Source of the DNA: Amia ocellicauda
Lineage: Eukaryota; Chordata; Actinopteri; Amiiformes; Amiidae
Direction: 5' to 3'
Assembly (NCBI RefSeq): GCF_036373705.1
Contig: NC_089863.1
Location: 7,415,357 to 7,479,356 of the forward strand
DNA length: 64,000 nucleotides
Shown here: one piece after another, positions 48,754 through 60,401 of the stretch
Layout of the letters: each line of letters opens with the position of its first letter
Numbering within the stretch: position 1 is the stretch's first letter
Position numbers and translations under genes: made by a program
Notes under the pieces: model-generated
Databases searched by the model: none
Seen by the model: the letters and a program-made list of their open reading frames with translations, nothing else
What the model was told of the DNA's origin: nothing

Positions 48754-50046
48754 TAAGAAACAGGGAAGAAAAGAGATTGCGTTTGTGTTGTGCAGTTTTC
48801 CATAGTTGTGTGAAGTTCTGCACTGCTCCACCAATGGGATGGCCTTGATTCTACAGATATTCTAAGAACCGCATACCTCTGCGCTACTACAATGTGACCA
48901 TAGTGTTTGTGCTCAGCCAATCAGAATGAAGGAAGTGTGCTTCGTGAAGCCTGCTTCGAGCCTGACATCACTAGCAACAAGGGAGTCTGAGGTGATCGTC
49001 GGAGAGGAGAGAACAAAAAAGTGTAGCCAACACAGTATTTTATTTGTATATTCCCCTTGTACACACCCTTGTTAAATCTCCCTAGCTAGCAAAAGCATGA
49101 GATTTAAACTATGATTAAACTAATCTGCTGGCTAGGTACTGTTAGCTTTGTAATAACTTAAAAAAACACGCACTATATGACTTCCCAAGCTTGTAACATT
49201 AACACGGTATTAATTATCATCTTGAATAAAACACACACACACATAAAAACAAGCCTTTGCACATTATGATTTTCTGATTGTATTACCTCCATTCTTGCAA
49301 AATGTCGCGTATATTCAGTATTTTACCACAGTGAAATTGTAGTATTATGGGATTTGTTTAGTTTATGAGAGATTTGTTGAATAGCTTCAGTTTACATTTA
49401 ATAAATAAACATTTAATGTAATGTGTTGCTTAGTCTCAGGGGAACTTTTTATGTATTTCACAAAAATAAATGACTGCATTTTTGGAAAATGAGGAAGAGT
49501 CTCAGATATAATGTGACATCACAATCACAAGGTTTTAGTAATCTCAGCATTGATTGGTTGAGGAGTTGTTAACCCTGGAACAACATTTTGTTTGTCCCAG
49601 GAACAAGAGCAAACACGGCAAAGTCAGGTTATGCATTCAGGAACAAGAGGGAACAGGGAGGTGTTGGATACTCAAGGTCTGAGCTCTAAGTAAGGGGTCC
49701 ACAGCCCGGGTCTTGGAGAGCATCAGCACACAGACTCATGGGTTTCAGTCCTGCTGAACCTGTGGGACTGGCAGACTCTGACATGTTTTCCAGGTCTGTG
49801 CTTATGGTCTGTTTAGTCACCTTGAAGACCCTCAGGACCGTGTCTCTCCAAGGCCAAGGAATGAAGACAGGAATGAAGGCAGTGGCTGGATGGAGGTCCT
49901 TGATGACACAATAAAGAATTTGCTGTACTGAATGAATGTTCATCAGCTAGAGGACAAGCACACAGCAGAGAAAAGGTGATGATGAAAGCTTTACAGCTTT
50001 ATTCTGAAAATGAAACGTAAGTACTTATTTTGAATTAAAAGTTTAC
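48754..50046. other. Intergenic stretch, no gene seen
   Basis: AT-rich DNA. The minus-strand frame 49,943-49,686 lacks any recognisable domain. Nothing else is supportable. Confidence 0.45.
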
Positions 50047-50400
50047 ATTAGATTAGACAACTTTATTGTCCATTACATTTACATAAAATGGAAATGTGCC
50101 TTCGGCATTCTGGCAGCACAACACAGGACAACAATAAAAAACAACTAAAATACATAAAATACATACAAATACATTTCCAATAGCAACAGAGCTCATGGTC
50201 TGAAGGGGGAAGGCTTTTATCATATATCATTGTTCAAAATAGCCACCGCAGAGGGCACAAATGATTTTTTGTACCCATTCTTCCAGACCTTGAGTCTCCT
50301 GCCAGATGGTAACAACTGAAATGATGAATTAAGGGGGTGAGTAGGGCCATTGTAGACCTGGGTTGCCTTAGTATAAACACAGGGCTAGACTAAATCAATA
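50047..50400 (-). mobile_element. LINE 3' end relic (jockey/Rex-like)
   Basis: Read on the minus strand it encodes KNGYKKSFVPSAVAILNN-like sequence, the usual end of jockey/Rex ORF2. It is followed by an AT-rich 3' region containing 'gacaataaagttgtctaat'. It resembles the 3' end of the larger relic at 56,080. Confidence 0.55.
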
Positions 50401-51648
50401 CTTCACACCCCTCCCCCTCCATCTGCCAATCACACACATCCACCTCAGAATAAATCTGAAATTGTACAACAAGACCAAATATATGCTCTACTAATACTTT
50501 GAAGTGGGACTAAAAAGCTCAGTTGCAATAATATTTATTTACCTGATTGTTCTTTTTGTACAATACAATATGCACACAATTATTAAGGAATTTTCAATCA
50601 GAAACGGACAAGTTTAATCATAACAAAAGATCATGAGAAGGTCCCACTCTATCCTTACACTTTGTTTGAAAGTGAAGATGTTTTCACGGTAACTGGTATC
50701 AGAAATACCAGTGGCTATAATACAACAAAAACAGCGGAGCAATACTATTGAATATGTATGTAGAGCAGTACATTCAAGTATACACATTTCAAATAACTTG
50801 AGATTCCCTACAGCAACAAATACCAAACATTTGTAACAATCGTCACTTATTTTCTGACTGTGCCCCCCAAAACATTTAGCTGAATGACGCCCCAGGATGC
50901 TTTAAACCTGGTTTTCTGGTTTCATTCAATTATCTTAAATTTTAATGGAGATACAAGCTTTTTTTTAATGTTTTCCATCATAGTTTTTGTTCATCTTCAA
51001 TGGAAGAAAATAGTAGAATTATCTGAGTGTTAATTGGTGATAACATTCTTAATTGTGTGCTGCATTTATAAACATATATTCATGCTTATAACTGATGTAT
51101 TGACTGTATTTAGTGAATATTTCATTAACCTGTTTTGTATCTTTGTATGTAGGCCTAAATGAAAGGTCTTATTTCAATAAAGTTGACGATGATGAAATAC
51201 AAATAATAGGTATAATCTGAAAGTCAGTTTAAGTACAATCTTACAAAAAGTGATTTCCATTGCATTCTTTTTGAAGATATATATAACAAATTCTGCCTTC
51301 ATTCTGTAGTATATGAAGCACAAAAACACTATTTACTAGCAATAAACAAAGCAAATTGTTGTAAATATAAGAAATACATGTAATATTTAAATAATTTTCT
51401 CGAGGGGGGCGCCATCTCCAAATCTCGCCTACTGTGGCAAAAGTGCCAGAGCCGGCCCTGCCCATAAGTCCTGAACTGATTGATTGATTGATTGATTGAT
51501 GTGTGGAAGTTTTGAATTGCCAAACCCCTGTGCCTCTCAAAAGACTTGTCTACATGGCAGAGATCACAATGAGGTTTCTGCACCATTCACAACTACATTG
51601 TCTTGGACTGACTCTATAGACAGCAGAGCTCTTAAACCCTTGACTCTC
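50401..51648. other. Intergenic stretch downstream of the GPCR
   Basis: No gene seen. A (TTGA)n tetranucleotide repeat lies at 51,478-51,500. The 3' UTR of the GPCR presumably lies in part of this stretch, but I cannot fix a polyadenylation signal. Confidence 0.4.
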
Positions 51649-52644
51649 TCAGACACTGGTTTCAGTAGGACACACAGTAACTGTATTCCCTGTCTCCTGC
51701 TCAGCTCTGGGTGTCCAGCAGGTGGTCAGTGTGAACAGCCTCTGACAGCAGGGGAGAGAGCACAGTGTGTTCCTGACATCAGGCCTGAGGAGGATGTACA
51801 GCACTGGGTCCACAAGGACACTGAAATGCATAATTTGCATTGTAATTAAAGCGGTACTAGGAGTAATATCATATAATGAATAATTGATCATTAAGTGCAC
51901 TATGCAGTACGGGAGGAATAGCATAGTGTAGATGCACAGGACCAGGGCCAGCATGCACACAATCCTCCTCTTCTCCGTGTCTCGTAAACAGGTGGCACCG
52001 GCAATGGCTCTCCTTGTGCTGATAAAGAAGAAAATGAGAAGGGGAAATGGCAGGAGGAAGAAGATGAAAAATAAAATGTCATGTACAAGACTAATATATG
52101 CATCATGATATGTTTCTGTGGTATAGAGTACTGTGGTAAATGTCAAAGCCAGCAGCCAAATGCCAGCACAGACCAGCATGGTGGGCCTGACTCTGCGGCG
52201 GCACCGGTACCACAGAGGATGGGCGACAAGCAGGTATCTCTCCAGGGCAATGCACAGCATGAACAACACGCTTGCGCTCAGGCCAAAGTAAAAGAGTACT
52301 CTAAAAAGAATGAAATATGCTATCAGTCTATGAAAATGTGACTTGTGAATAGTGCTAAGCCAAGCTAACTCGGCTGATTTCATGGTGAGCTGCAGGAGGT
52401 CGGAGATGAGCAGGTTGATGATGTAGAAGGGCACCACCGTGTTGGCCCTGATCATGCGGTACAGACTGTAGATGGCCAGGCAGATGGCAGGAACCCCGAT
52501 GACCAAGATAAATATGTCAAGTGGAAATGTAATGTAATCCATCCAGAAATCTCCGAATCTGTCACTATCTGTTTCATTTTCAGTGGTGTAATGTTCAGTG
52601 GTGTTTGAGCTGTCCAAGTCTGTAGACACGTGTGAGTTTTCCAT
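51649..52644 (-). CDS. Intronless class A GPCR, GPR4/P2Y-like, lacking the TM3-ECL2 disulfide
   Basis: A single-exon gene of 331 aa on the minus strand. The N-terminus is Asn/Thr-rich with sequons (NTT, NET). Seven hydrophobic helices follow: TM2 with LLISDLL, TM3 ending CIALERYLLVAHP (ERY instead of DRY), TM6 with LFLPYC and TM7 with DPVLYILL (DPxxY instead of NPxxY). ERY/DPxLY and VAHPL resemble the GPR4/P2Y/PAR branch of rhodopsin-type receptors. The C-terminus has Cys residues that could be palmitoylated (PCCQR). Odd points: position 3.25 is Phe, ECL2 has no Cys, and TM1 lacks the usual GN motif. Ligand unknown; no ortholog can be named with confidence. Confidence 0.85.
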   Translation of the reverse strand: MENSHVSTDLDSSNTTEHYTTENETDSDRFGDFWMDYITFPLDIFILVIGVPAICLAIYSLYRMIRANTVVPFYIINLLISDLLQLTMKSAELAWLSTIHKSHFHRLIAYFILFRVLFYFGLSASVLFMLCIALERYLLVAHPLWYRCRRRVRPTMLVCAGIWLLALTFTTVLYTTETYHDAYISLVHDILFFIFFLLPFPLLIFFFISTRRAIAGATCLRDTEKRRIVCMLALVLCIYTMLFLPYCIVHLMINYSLYDITPSTALITMQIMHFSVLVDPVLYILLRPDVRNTLCSLPCCQRLFTLTTCWTPRAEQETGNTVTVCPTETSV

Positions 52645-55600
52645 GCTGTCCTGGTCAGTGGCGGCTGCCTGGCATTCGTCTGCTCTGCTCTCTGCGGCTC
52701 CTCACTGCTCCTGGGGGCTTCAGACGGGTCCACCAAGCTGCTCTCTCCCTGCCCCTTGCAGAGCCTTGTGGGGACGGAGAGGCTGTGCTGCAGAGATTAA
52801 TATACTGCAGTCATTGTATATGCAAATTAATAGACTGATATTTGAATCATATATACTCAGCTTCCTTGAAGGAGCAATGAGATATTAAAAATTGAAGAGA
52901 GTACATAGCATCAGAATTAAGGTACCGTATTAATCAAGCTTCTTGGTACAGTGATACAATTGTTTCCCATACTTAATGTCGCTTTACTTGTTAGTGTTTG
53001 TGACGGAGTGGCTATTGCGCTTAATATTATTAAGTGTTATACTAAGGTATGCCTGCAATGTACTGAAGGTGTTATAAGGAGGTGGTTTTGGTTGTGTTAA
53101 AGGTGAAGCAATGATAAATGTAGATATGTTTATGAAAAGTTTGTTTTTCATTTGGGTTACAGTACATTATTTTCTTTATAATTTAAATAGGTAAAATAAT
53201 GCTTATAAAAACGAATTTTACAACTTACACTCAATAGCACCAATCACCATCAACTCATCAAACACTTCAACAACAGTAACAAACCCAGGCCCATGTTACT
53301 TCCATGTGGTAATCTATTTTGTACAAGTGTATTTTTATGAGATGTGATTTCTTCTGATAGATAAGACTGTAACCCATTGTCTATCTGAAGATACAAAAAG
53401 GCTTCTCCAATTCGTAGCCTCGGTTCTTTTCTTGAGTTCATGCGAGAGGAGGGCTCTGGGTTAACCTGTATTGATATTTATTCTGTCCAACTTCCTACTT
53501 CTTCATCGGTGTATCCTGGGATTTACTAATGCCACTACAGTACATAATAGCATTATGTTTGATTCTGTGTTTGCGTATTATCCTGCAATAGGATACATAC
53601 ATACAGACAATTCTGGGTATCGTGTAATATGTACTGCATCCACAGTATTGTCTGACTAAACAGGTCTGAGTACCAATGTCATGGTTTCAGGGAATTTGTC
53701 TCTTGTATGGGGAGTATCTGTTGTGTGTGTTCAGGTCAATGGCACAGACATGTACACTTGTCACAGGCTGTCACAGCTGTGGAGCTCGGGTGCGCAGTGT
53801 AGTAGAGGTCAGAAACAGGCTGGGGTCAATGTACGGGCAAGACAGGGAAAACAAAGATAAGGTAAATGGCTCAGAATATCAGGCAAATCCAGAAGTCAAG
53901 GTAACAAAGAACAAAAAGAGCTTGTAGGCACTAGAGATCATGAACAAGGCAACTGCTCCGAGTTGTAGCTAACAGCAACATTTCACAAATAGGGAAGCAG
54001 AGGAACTGGATAATGGGAAGCAGGTGCGTGGTAAGTAAACTGGGTGATTGCTGTGATGATTAAATTATTGTAATTGGGAGAAGAGACTGGTAAGGAAGAG
54101 GCTATGGCGACCTCAGGTGGGGAACAGTGGATGTGCTAGACAGGGACCATAACAACACTATATTGTATTTGCAAGGCGCATTCATCCAATAACTGTGCAA
54201 AACTGGATCAAACTATGGGAATAACAGTCCACTGTGGAGCGTGCAGGCGGGTTAGCCAGGCACAGGACAAAAATGCTATATTCCTATGTCGTGCAAGACT
54301 TCGCGCCATGTTAGAATATCTCTCTTCTTTTGGAAATCACATTTTTTTGCGAGGCACACATCTTGCGAGGAAATTGTTTGAAGTCAGCATGTAGATGTAG
54401 GATTGTTAAATATTTTTTCAAATAGTACATATTTATATCTCAAAATAGAGATTTGGCATTCATTTTAATATTGATTTTATATGTTATAAAATCTGAATAT
54501 TTATAAATAAAAAGGCTTGATTATTTTTCAAATGTGAAAATAAATAAATCTGTGTAAAAAAATTGGCATTATTTTACATTTGGCACCCCACAATTACTAA
54601 CCCTATGACGCGCTTAGTAGGCACCAGCTCTCGGCTTTCCCTTTGAACAGACTAACAGACCCCTCCGACACAACTCAATATTCTCTGTAATAGTTTAGTT
54701 CTCTTTCCAAATGGACTAATCTCTTTTATATTCATTTTGAGTGAAAGTGCATTCAACTAATCCTCATTCACCCATCAGGTTTAAACAATGCTTAATGAAT
54801 CCCTTCATTGATCTACGTTAATTGATCTAATTTTACCTAAACCATGTGGAAAACAAAGCATTTCACTTAAAGATTCCCCCACATGGACTAGTTCAGTTTT
54901 CATTAAATTCATCATCAGCTTTTAGTCTCTTCTTCAACATATTATTGCTTGTAGACACCTGCCTTGCTAATGCACCAACAGTTTGATAAAAAAAAAAGTT
55001 TAAATTTTTGCATTTGTGTAAAAAAGGGTTAAAAAGTAAACTTAGAATTATTATAATTAAAGCTCTAGATGTTATTTAGATTATAAGGCTGGTTGCATAA
55101 AATTATGTTGATCTAGGTCTTGGTCTTGGTCTTGCTCTGTGTCTCAAGACACCTGGTCTTGGCTCTGGTCAATATGCCAGTTTAGACCCTTTCTTACAGA
55201 TGTGTTACAGTTGGGCACCCAACAGCACTATCAGTGTATCTGTGTTCTATATGACCACCCTGATGCCCAAACTGCTGGTCTTACTTGTTCTGGAATCTTC
55301 TCGTGTCTATTTGTTTCCCCTGATTATTTAGCCACACAGATCACTAGAGACTCTGAGGAGTTTATCTTGTTTGTGTTTCATAAAGCCATTTGTCAAGCCT
55401 GGGAGATACTGGATTTGCACTTGTCCACTTTGGCTGCATCTTCTTATAATTCTTCAATGGTTTACACTGATCAGAGAACATCTGTAACAGAATATTGAAT
55501 CTCTCTCTCTCCTTCTCTCTGTCCTGTCTATACTGTATATACAGATGATTGATTAATTCATGTCTCATAGGCTGCTGAATCACACACATTACCCCTGAGC

Positions 55601-56079
55601 TTTTGATTAGTAAGTCTTGAATTGGTTCTCAGTAATGCACAACAGCTGCCTTACCTGGGTTAGACTGGAGGGGCTGTGGAGATAGTGGTCAGAGAAGATC
55701 TGAGTATCTGTGAGACTTTGTGTGCAATGTGTATGTGTGTGTGTGTTTTGTACCATCACTGTGAGCTAGTAGAGGAAGCATTGCTGTCATTATCTAATCA
55801 TCAGGTTAACCAATGGCTTTCAAGAAGAGGGTGTTTGTGACCACAAAATGCACATTTTAAATAATCTCACCCGATTATATTTCCTGGGACAGATAGCTGA
55901 TGAAATTGACTCAACTGGATTATCTGATAGATTCATATCAGCACATTTTCTAACTTAAAAATACTTAAAAAAACAAAATATCGATTCAAAGAAAAATAGA
56001 AGACATCGTTACTGTAGATATCCAACACAGTGGCCTTAAAGCAAGACACTAAACAGACACCTGCTCATATACAATATAA
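52645..56079. other. Intergenic region upstream of the GPCR
   Basis: No gene supported. A dispersed, transposon-like segment runs from about 53,690 to 54,130 ('aggtcagaaacaggctgggg' and similar phrases). A 143-bp repeat at 55,186-55,328 is shared with the right end of the window. The rest is AT-rich and featureless. Confidence 0.45.
55186..55328 (+). repeat. Dispersed repeat of unknown class (copy 1)
   Basis: About 143 bp, containing 'accctttcttacagatgtgt' and 'gatgcccaaactgctggtct', shared in the same order and orientation with 63,863-64,000. No terminal repeats are visible in either copy. Confidence 0.75.
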
Positions 56080-57970
56080 TAGAATAATACTTTATTGTCA
56101 ACACAAGGTGGACATTTGCCGCTGGTCTCACTCAATTATAATACAACATACAGTCAATGAATACATTATACATAAAGCACATTACAAAATAAACATTAAT
56201 CATCGCTGGCTTTACCACAGGGTCTTGTTTAGCACAAATTACTAGCTCTTTTTTATTCCCCCCCATTTATCTCTACTGCACTTTCTTGGCACCATGTTTG
56301 TAACGCTTTTGCATGGTTCAAGCACTCGCTTTCATTGAATATATCTCCAGTCCTTTAAAGGCCAACTTGGACCATTTCATCAGAATATTCATATGAGCTG
56401 TTACATTGATCTTGGATCCTAAATTCATTTGTGTACACAGAAGATAAAACAGGTGATAAAACACAGCACTAGGGGACCCCTGTATTTATGATGACCTGCT
56501 CACACACATTCCCTTTAATGCAAATGATCCAAAAAAATAAGGCCACTGTTGACCCCAAGATCATATAACCTTTGCAAAAGAATGTGCGAATTCATTGTAC
56601 TAAAAGCTGAACTGAAATCTAAAAACAAGGCTCTAGTAAGGGTTTGTCTACATTGTTAAAAAGTGTTGCATCATCTGTACCCCCTATTACCTGTATATGC
56701 AAACTGACATTGGTCAAGACAGCTTGCCACAGAACAACTGTTTGGCCAAGACTCTTTCCATGGTATTACACAGATTGGAAGTAAGTGCACCTGGTCTAAA
56801 TTCCTCCATTAAGCTAGACCCAGGCTTTTTGGGCACAGGCTTAATATTAAAAAGTTTCCATACTCTGGGTACAATACATTTGTCCAGCAGATACTGAAGT
56901 AAGTTAGTTAAAACCCCCTTCATTACCTTCATCAACGCTAAAATCATGTGTGTCAGATGTACAGTAAAAAGATTCAATTCATTTGAAAAGGTGGAATTAC
57001 TAATTATTGTACATTCTTTCCTCCTACCCATCATTACATTAAGACCATCCCAGGCCTGCCTAATATGACCTGTACAACATTTCCTCTCCTCCATCTTGTC
57101 CTTGTAATCCAAGTTAGCTTTCTTTATCTTCCCCCTGATTTCCCTTATTTTTTCATGAACCCTTCTAGAGTCACCCTAATGAAAAGCAATTATCTTTTCA
57201 TTGAGACACCGCTTGTATTGTTTGGGAAGAAAATACATTGTCTGGTGGTTTTAGTTTCAGTTACAGTGCATTCACATAATGTAATACACGAGGTTATAGT
57301 GTCTGTGAGTTCATGACCATCCTCAAACATATCCCAAAGAGCATCCTCAACAGTCACTGAGCTCCTGTATCTCTCTACAGACGTTATGATCTGATCTCCC
57401 CAGAGGCAGCCGACATACTGCCTTGTATGCGTCTGTGATATTTCTGGGTAGAACATGTAGGGCATTCCACATACTGCTGGAGGGTGGGCAAATGACTGGA
57501 CAAATCACAAACATTAAAATCACCAAGAATAAAAACAGGTGGGAAGCAAGAGAGAGCATTATTACTCTCCAATAACCTTGCCACTGCCTTTACATTGTCC
57601 GGGTGAGACATAAGTAAAAATGAGTGTCCTGCCCGATTTCACGTCCAAGGTAAAATGGTGTAAATGACATAATAAATATATTGAAGTCTGGGGTACACAC
57701 TTGTTCTCATACACAGAATTGTTTAGCACGTGTCACCGACAAAAAAAAAAAAGTCTACCTCCTTTAAATTTCTGAGCTCTGCGTTTGTCCCTGTCTGCTT
57801 TAATCATGCTGTACCCTCTCAAAGTGGGGCTAGCTTGCTCTTTAAGCCAGGTCTCTCTAAAACAAGTAAGGTTGTTTCTCCTGAATTCGCAATAGTATTC
57901 AATTTCTAACGAGAGTTCATTCAATGTATTAGTCAAAGAACGCAAATTAGAGAGTGGGATTACCGGCAGA
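56080..57970 (-). mobile_element. Jockey/Rex-like LINE relic with endonuclease and RT pieces
   Basis: Reading down the minus strand: an endonuclease start (NNLTCFRETWLKEQ, then IKADRDKRRAQKFKGGRLFF at about 57,800), the endonuclease core FILGDFNVCDLSSHLPTLQQY (57,540-57,480) and GRSDHN near 57,390. Reverse-transcriptase onset follows (KPVPKKPGSSLMEEFRPGAL at about 56,830). The 3' region ends in AT-rich DNA near 56,080. Many frameshifts occur, so it is an old inactive copy of a different LINE family from the CR1-like one. Confidence 0.75.
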
Positions 57971-58734
57971 GGGAATCTGCGACCTCGCCAATAAACAAAA
58001 ATCTGTTAAATATATTTTCCCAGAAAACTCATCACTCACACTGTATATGGTCATGTTATATCAAAGAGCTAAAGCCAACTTTTCTGATCTCTTACTAAAA
58101 ACAAGATGTTTCTCAAAGTCCTGTCTTCCTTGATACAGATCTTTCATAGAGATTAACAGATGACTGATAAAAACCTAAACTAGCACTTCCTATTAAGAAA
58201 CCTCCCTCTTCATCCTTTTTCCTCATTGAAAAATAAACGTTTGACATGCTGAAACCTAGGTGTGATGCATTGACATTGGACAGGAGGGAATGGGCCAGAG
58301 CCAACCTAATTGTGAGCATGATACTTCTGTGCACCTGACAAGTCGTGATCCACTAGCCACCCTGCTCCTCAGTGCTGCCTGCAGAGACAGAGGCCTGTGG
58401 AGATGATTAGGGAGACTCAGACCTCATTTTCACTGTGTGTGCCGTATACGCACACCTAAGCACTGCTGCCTGTGTTTCCATTGCACTTCCCTTAGGTACA
58501 GCTGTCCCAGGAAGTGAATATGAGACAAGAAAGATCAAAATGCATTTTGGGACACTCGGCATTCTGAGATTTAATGTTCAAAACTGGATGCTGAAAACCT
58601 AGAAATGTTTTTGTGATGTTTTATTGACTTTGTGCCTCAATAGTTTTGTGCAAATGAAAGATTGTTAACCTGATTGTTGTCCATGGTGTGCTCTGGGATA
58701 TATATTGAACCTGTGTTGGGGAAGGGTGCCGTGA

Positions 58735-60401
58735 GGCAAAGAGATCTATAGAAAGGGATCAGGAAAGCAAAGAGGGAAATAGAAAGAAACATAGCTCTTG
58801 GAGCTAAAACTAATACTATGAGCTTTTTTCAATACTACAACAGCAAGAGGTCAATAAAGAAGGAAGTGAAACAGATAAAGGGCAAAAATGGAAGCATCTT
58901 GGAAAATGAATAAGATGTGGCAAATGTTCTAAATGAGTATTTCACACAGGTTTTTAAAAAAGAAAAAACAGATGACATGCCACAGGTTAACAATCAGTCC
59001 AGTCAAACCCTAAGAAAGATCAGGATAAATGAGGAGGAGGTACTAAAGGGACTAGCAGAATTAAAAACAAACAAATCACCCGGGTCAGATGGTATATTTC
59101 CAACAGTACTTAAAGAAATGAGGGAAATTATTTATAGGCCGCTAACTCAAATTTTCCAAATGACACTTAGAACAGGGGATGTGCCAACTGAGTGGAAGAC
59201 AGCAAATGTCATACCAATCCACAAGAAAGGGGACAAAACTGAGCCAGGAAATTACAGACCAATCAGTCTTACCTGCATCACCTGGAAAATGTTAGACAGA
59301 AAATAGAGGAGCATCTTAATGAAAACCATATTCTTGGAGATAGTCAACACGGGTTTAGATGAGGCAGATCATGTCTTACTAATTTATTATAATTTTTTGA
59401 ACATGCAACTGCAGCTGTAGATCATGTGAAAGCATATGATATGATATACTTAGATTTTCAAAAAGCTTTTGATAAGGTTCCACACCAAAGACTGATTGAA
59501 ATTGAAAGCTGTAGGTATTCAGGGTAATGTACATCAGCCATAACATTATGAGCACTGACAGGTGAAGTGAATAACACTGATAATCTCGTTATCATGGCAC
59601 CTGTCAGTGGGTGGGATATATTAGGCAGGAAGTGAACATTTTGTCCTCAAAGTTGATGTGTTAGAAGCAGGAAAAATGGGCAAGCGTAAGGATCTGAGCG
59701 ACTTTGACAAGGGCCAAATTGTGATGGCTAGACGACTGGGTCAGAGCATGTGCAAAACTGCAGCTCTTGTGGGGTGTTCCCGGTCTGCAGTGGTCAGTAC
59801 CTATCAAAAGTGGTCCAAGGAAGGAAAAGCGGTGAACCGGCGACAGGGTCATGGGCGGCAGGGTGCCCATGCTGACCCCTGTCCACTGCCGAAAGTGCCT
59901 ACATTGGGCACGTGAGCATCAGATCTGGACCATGGAGCAATGGAAGAAGGTGGCCTGGTCTGATGAATCACGAGTTCAAAGTGTTGACTTGGCCTCCAAA
60001 TTCCCCAGATCTCAATCCAATCGAGCATCTGTGGGATGTGCTGGACAAACAAGTCCGATCCATGGAGGCCCCACCTGGCAACTTACAGGACTTAAAGGAT
60101 CCCCTGCTAACGTCTTGGTGCCAGAAACCACAGCACACCTTCAGAGGTCTAGTGGAGTCCATGCCTCGACGGGTCAGGGCTGTTTTGGCGGCAAAAGGGG
60201 GACCTACATAATATTAGACAGGTGGTCATAATGTTATGGCTGATCGGTGTAAGTAGATGGATTATGAACTAGTTGATGTCTAGGAAACAGAGGGTGTCGA
60301 TTAGAGGAGTCGCTTCTAACTGGAGTGAGGTTGTTAATGGAGTTCCACAGGGATCAGTACTAGAGCCTGTGCTTTTTCTAATCTACATTATATCTGATCC
60401 G
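58735..60401 (+). mobile_element. CR1-like LINE RT region, split by a Tc1 element
   Basis: It encodes LNEYFTQVFKKEKTDD, ELKTNKSPGSDGI and IPIHKKGDKTEPGNYRPISL, followed by the KAFDKVPHQRL region to 59,531. The sequence resumes at 60,250 with LMSRKQRVSIRGVASNW and GVPQGSVLEPVLFLIYI. Frame breaks occur at about 59,306 and 59,500. It is the same family as the LINE at 1,828-4,800, which supplies the empty-site sequence across the Tc1 insertion. Confidence 0.85.
59532..60249 (+). mobile_element. Tc1-like element, internally deleted (copy 3), inside LINE
   Basis: Flanked by TA duplication (59530-59531, 60250-60251) within continuous LINE sequence. It carries [20 protein letters not shown] on the plus strand, then [19 protein letters not shown]. 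It shares the WSDESRVQ-to-DLAS deletion junction with copies 1 and 2, and has an additional deletion of roughly 150 bp after VNRRQGHGR. The left terminus has lost a few bases relative to the other copies. Confidence 0.88.
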
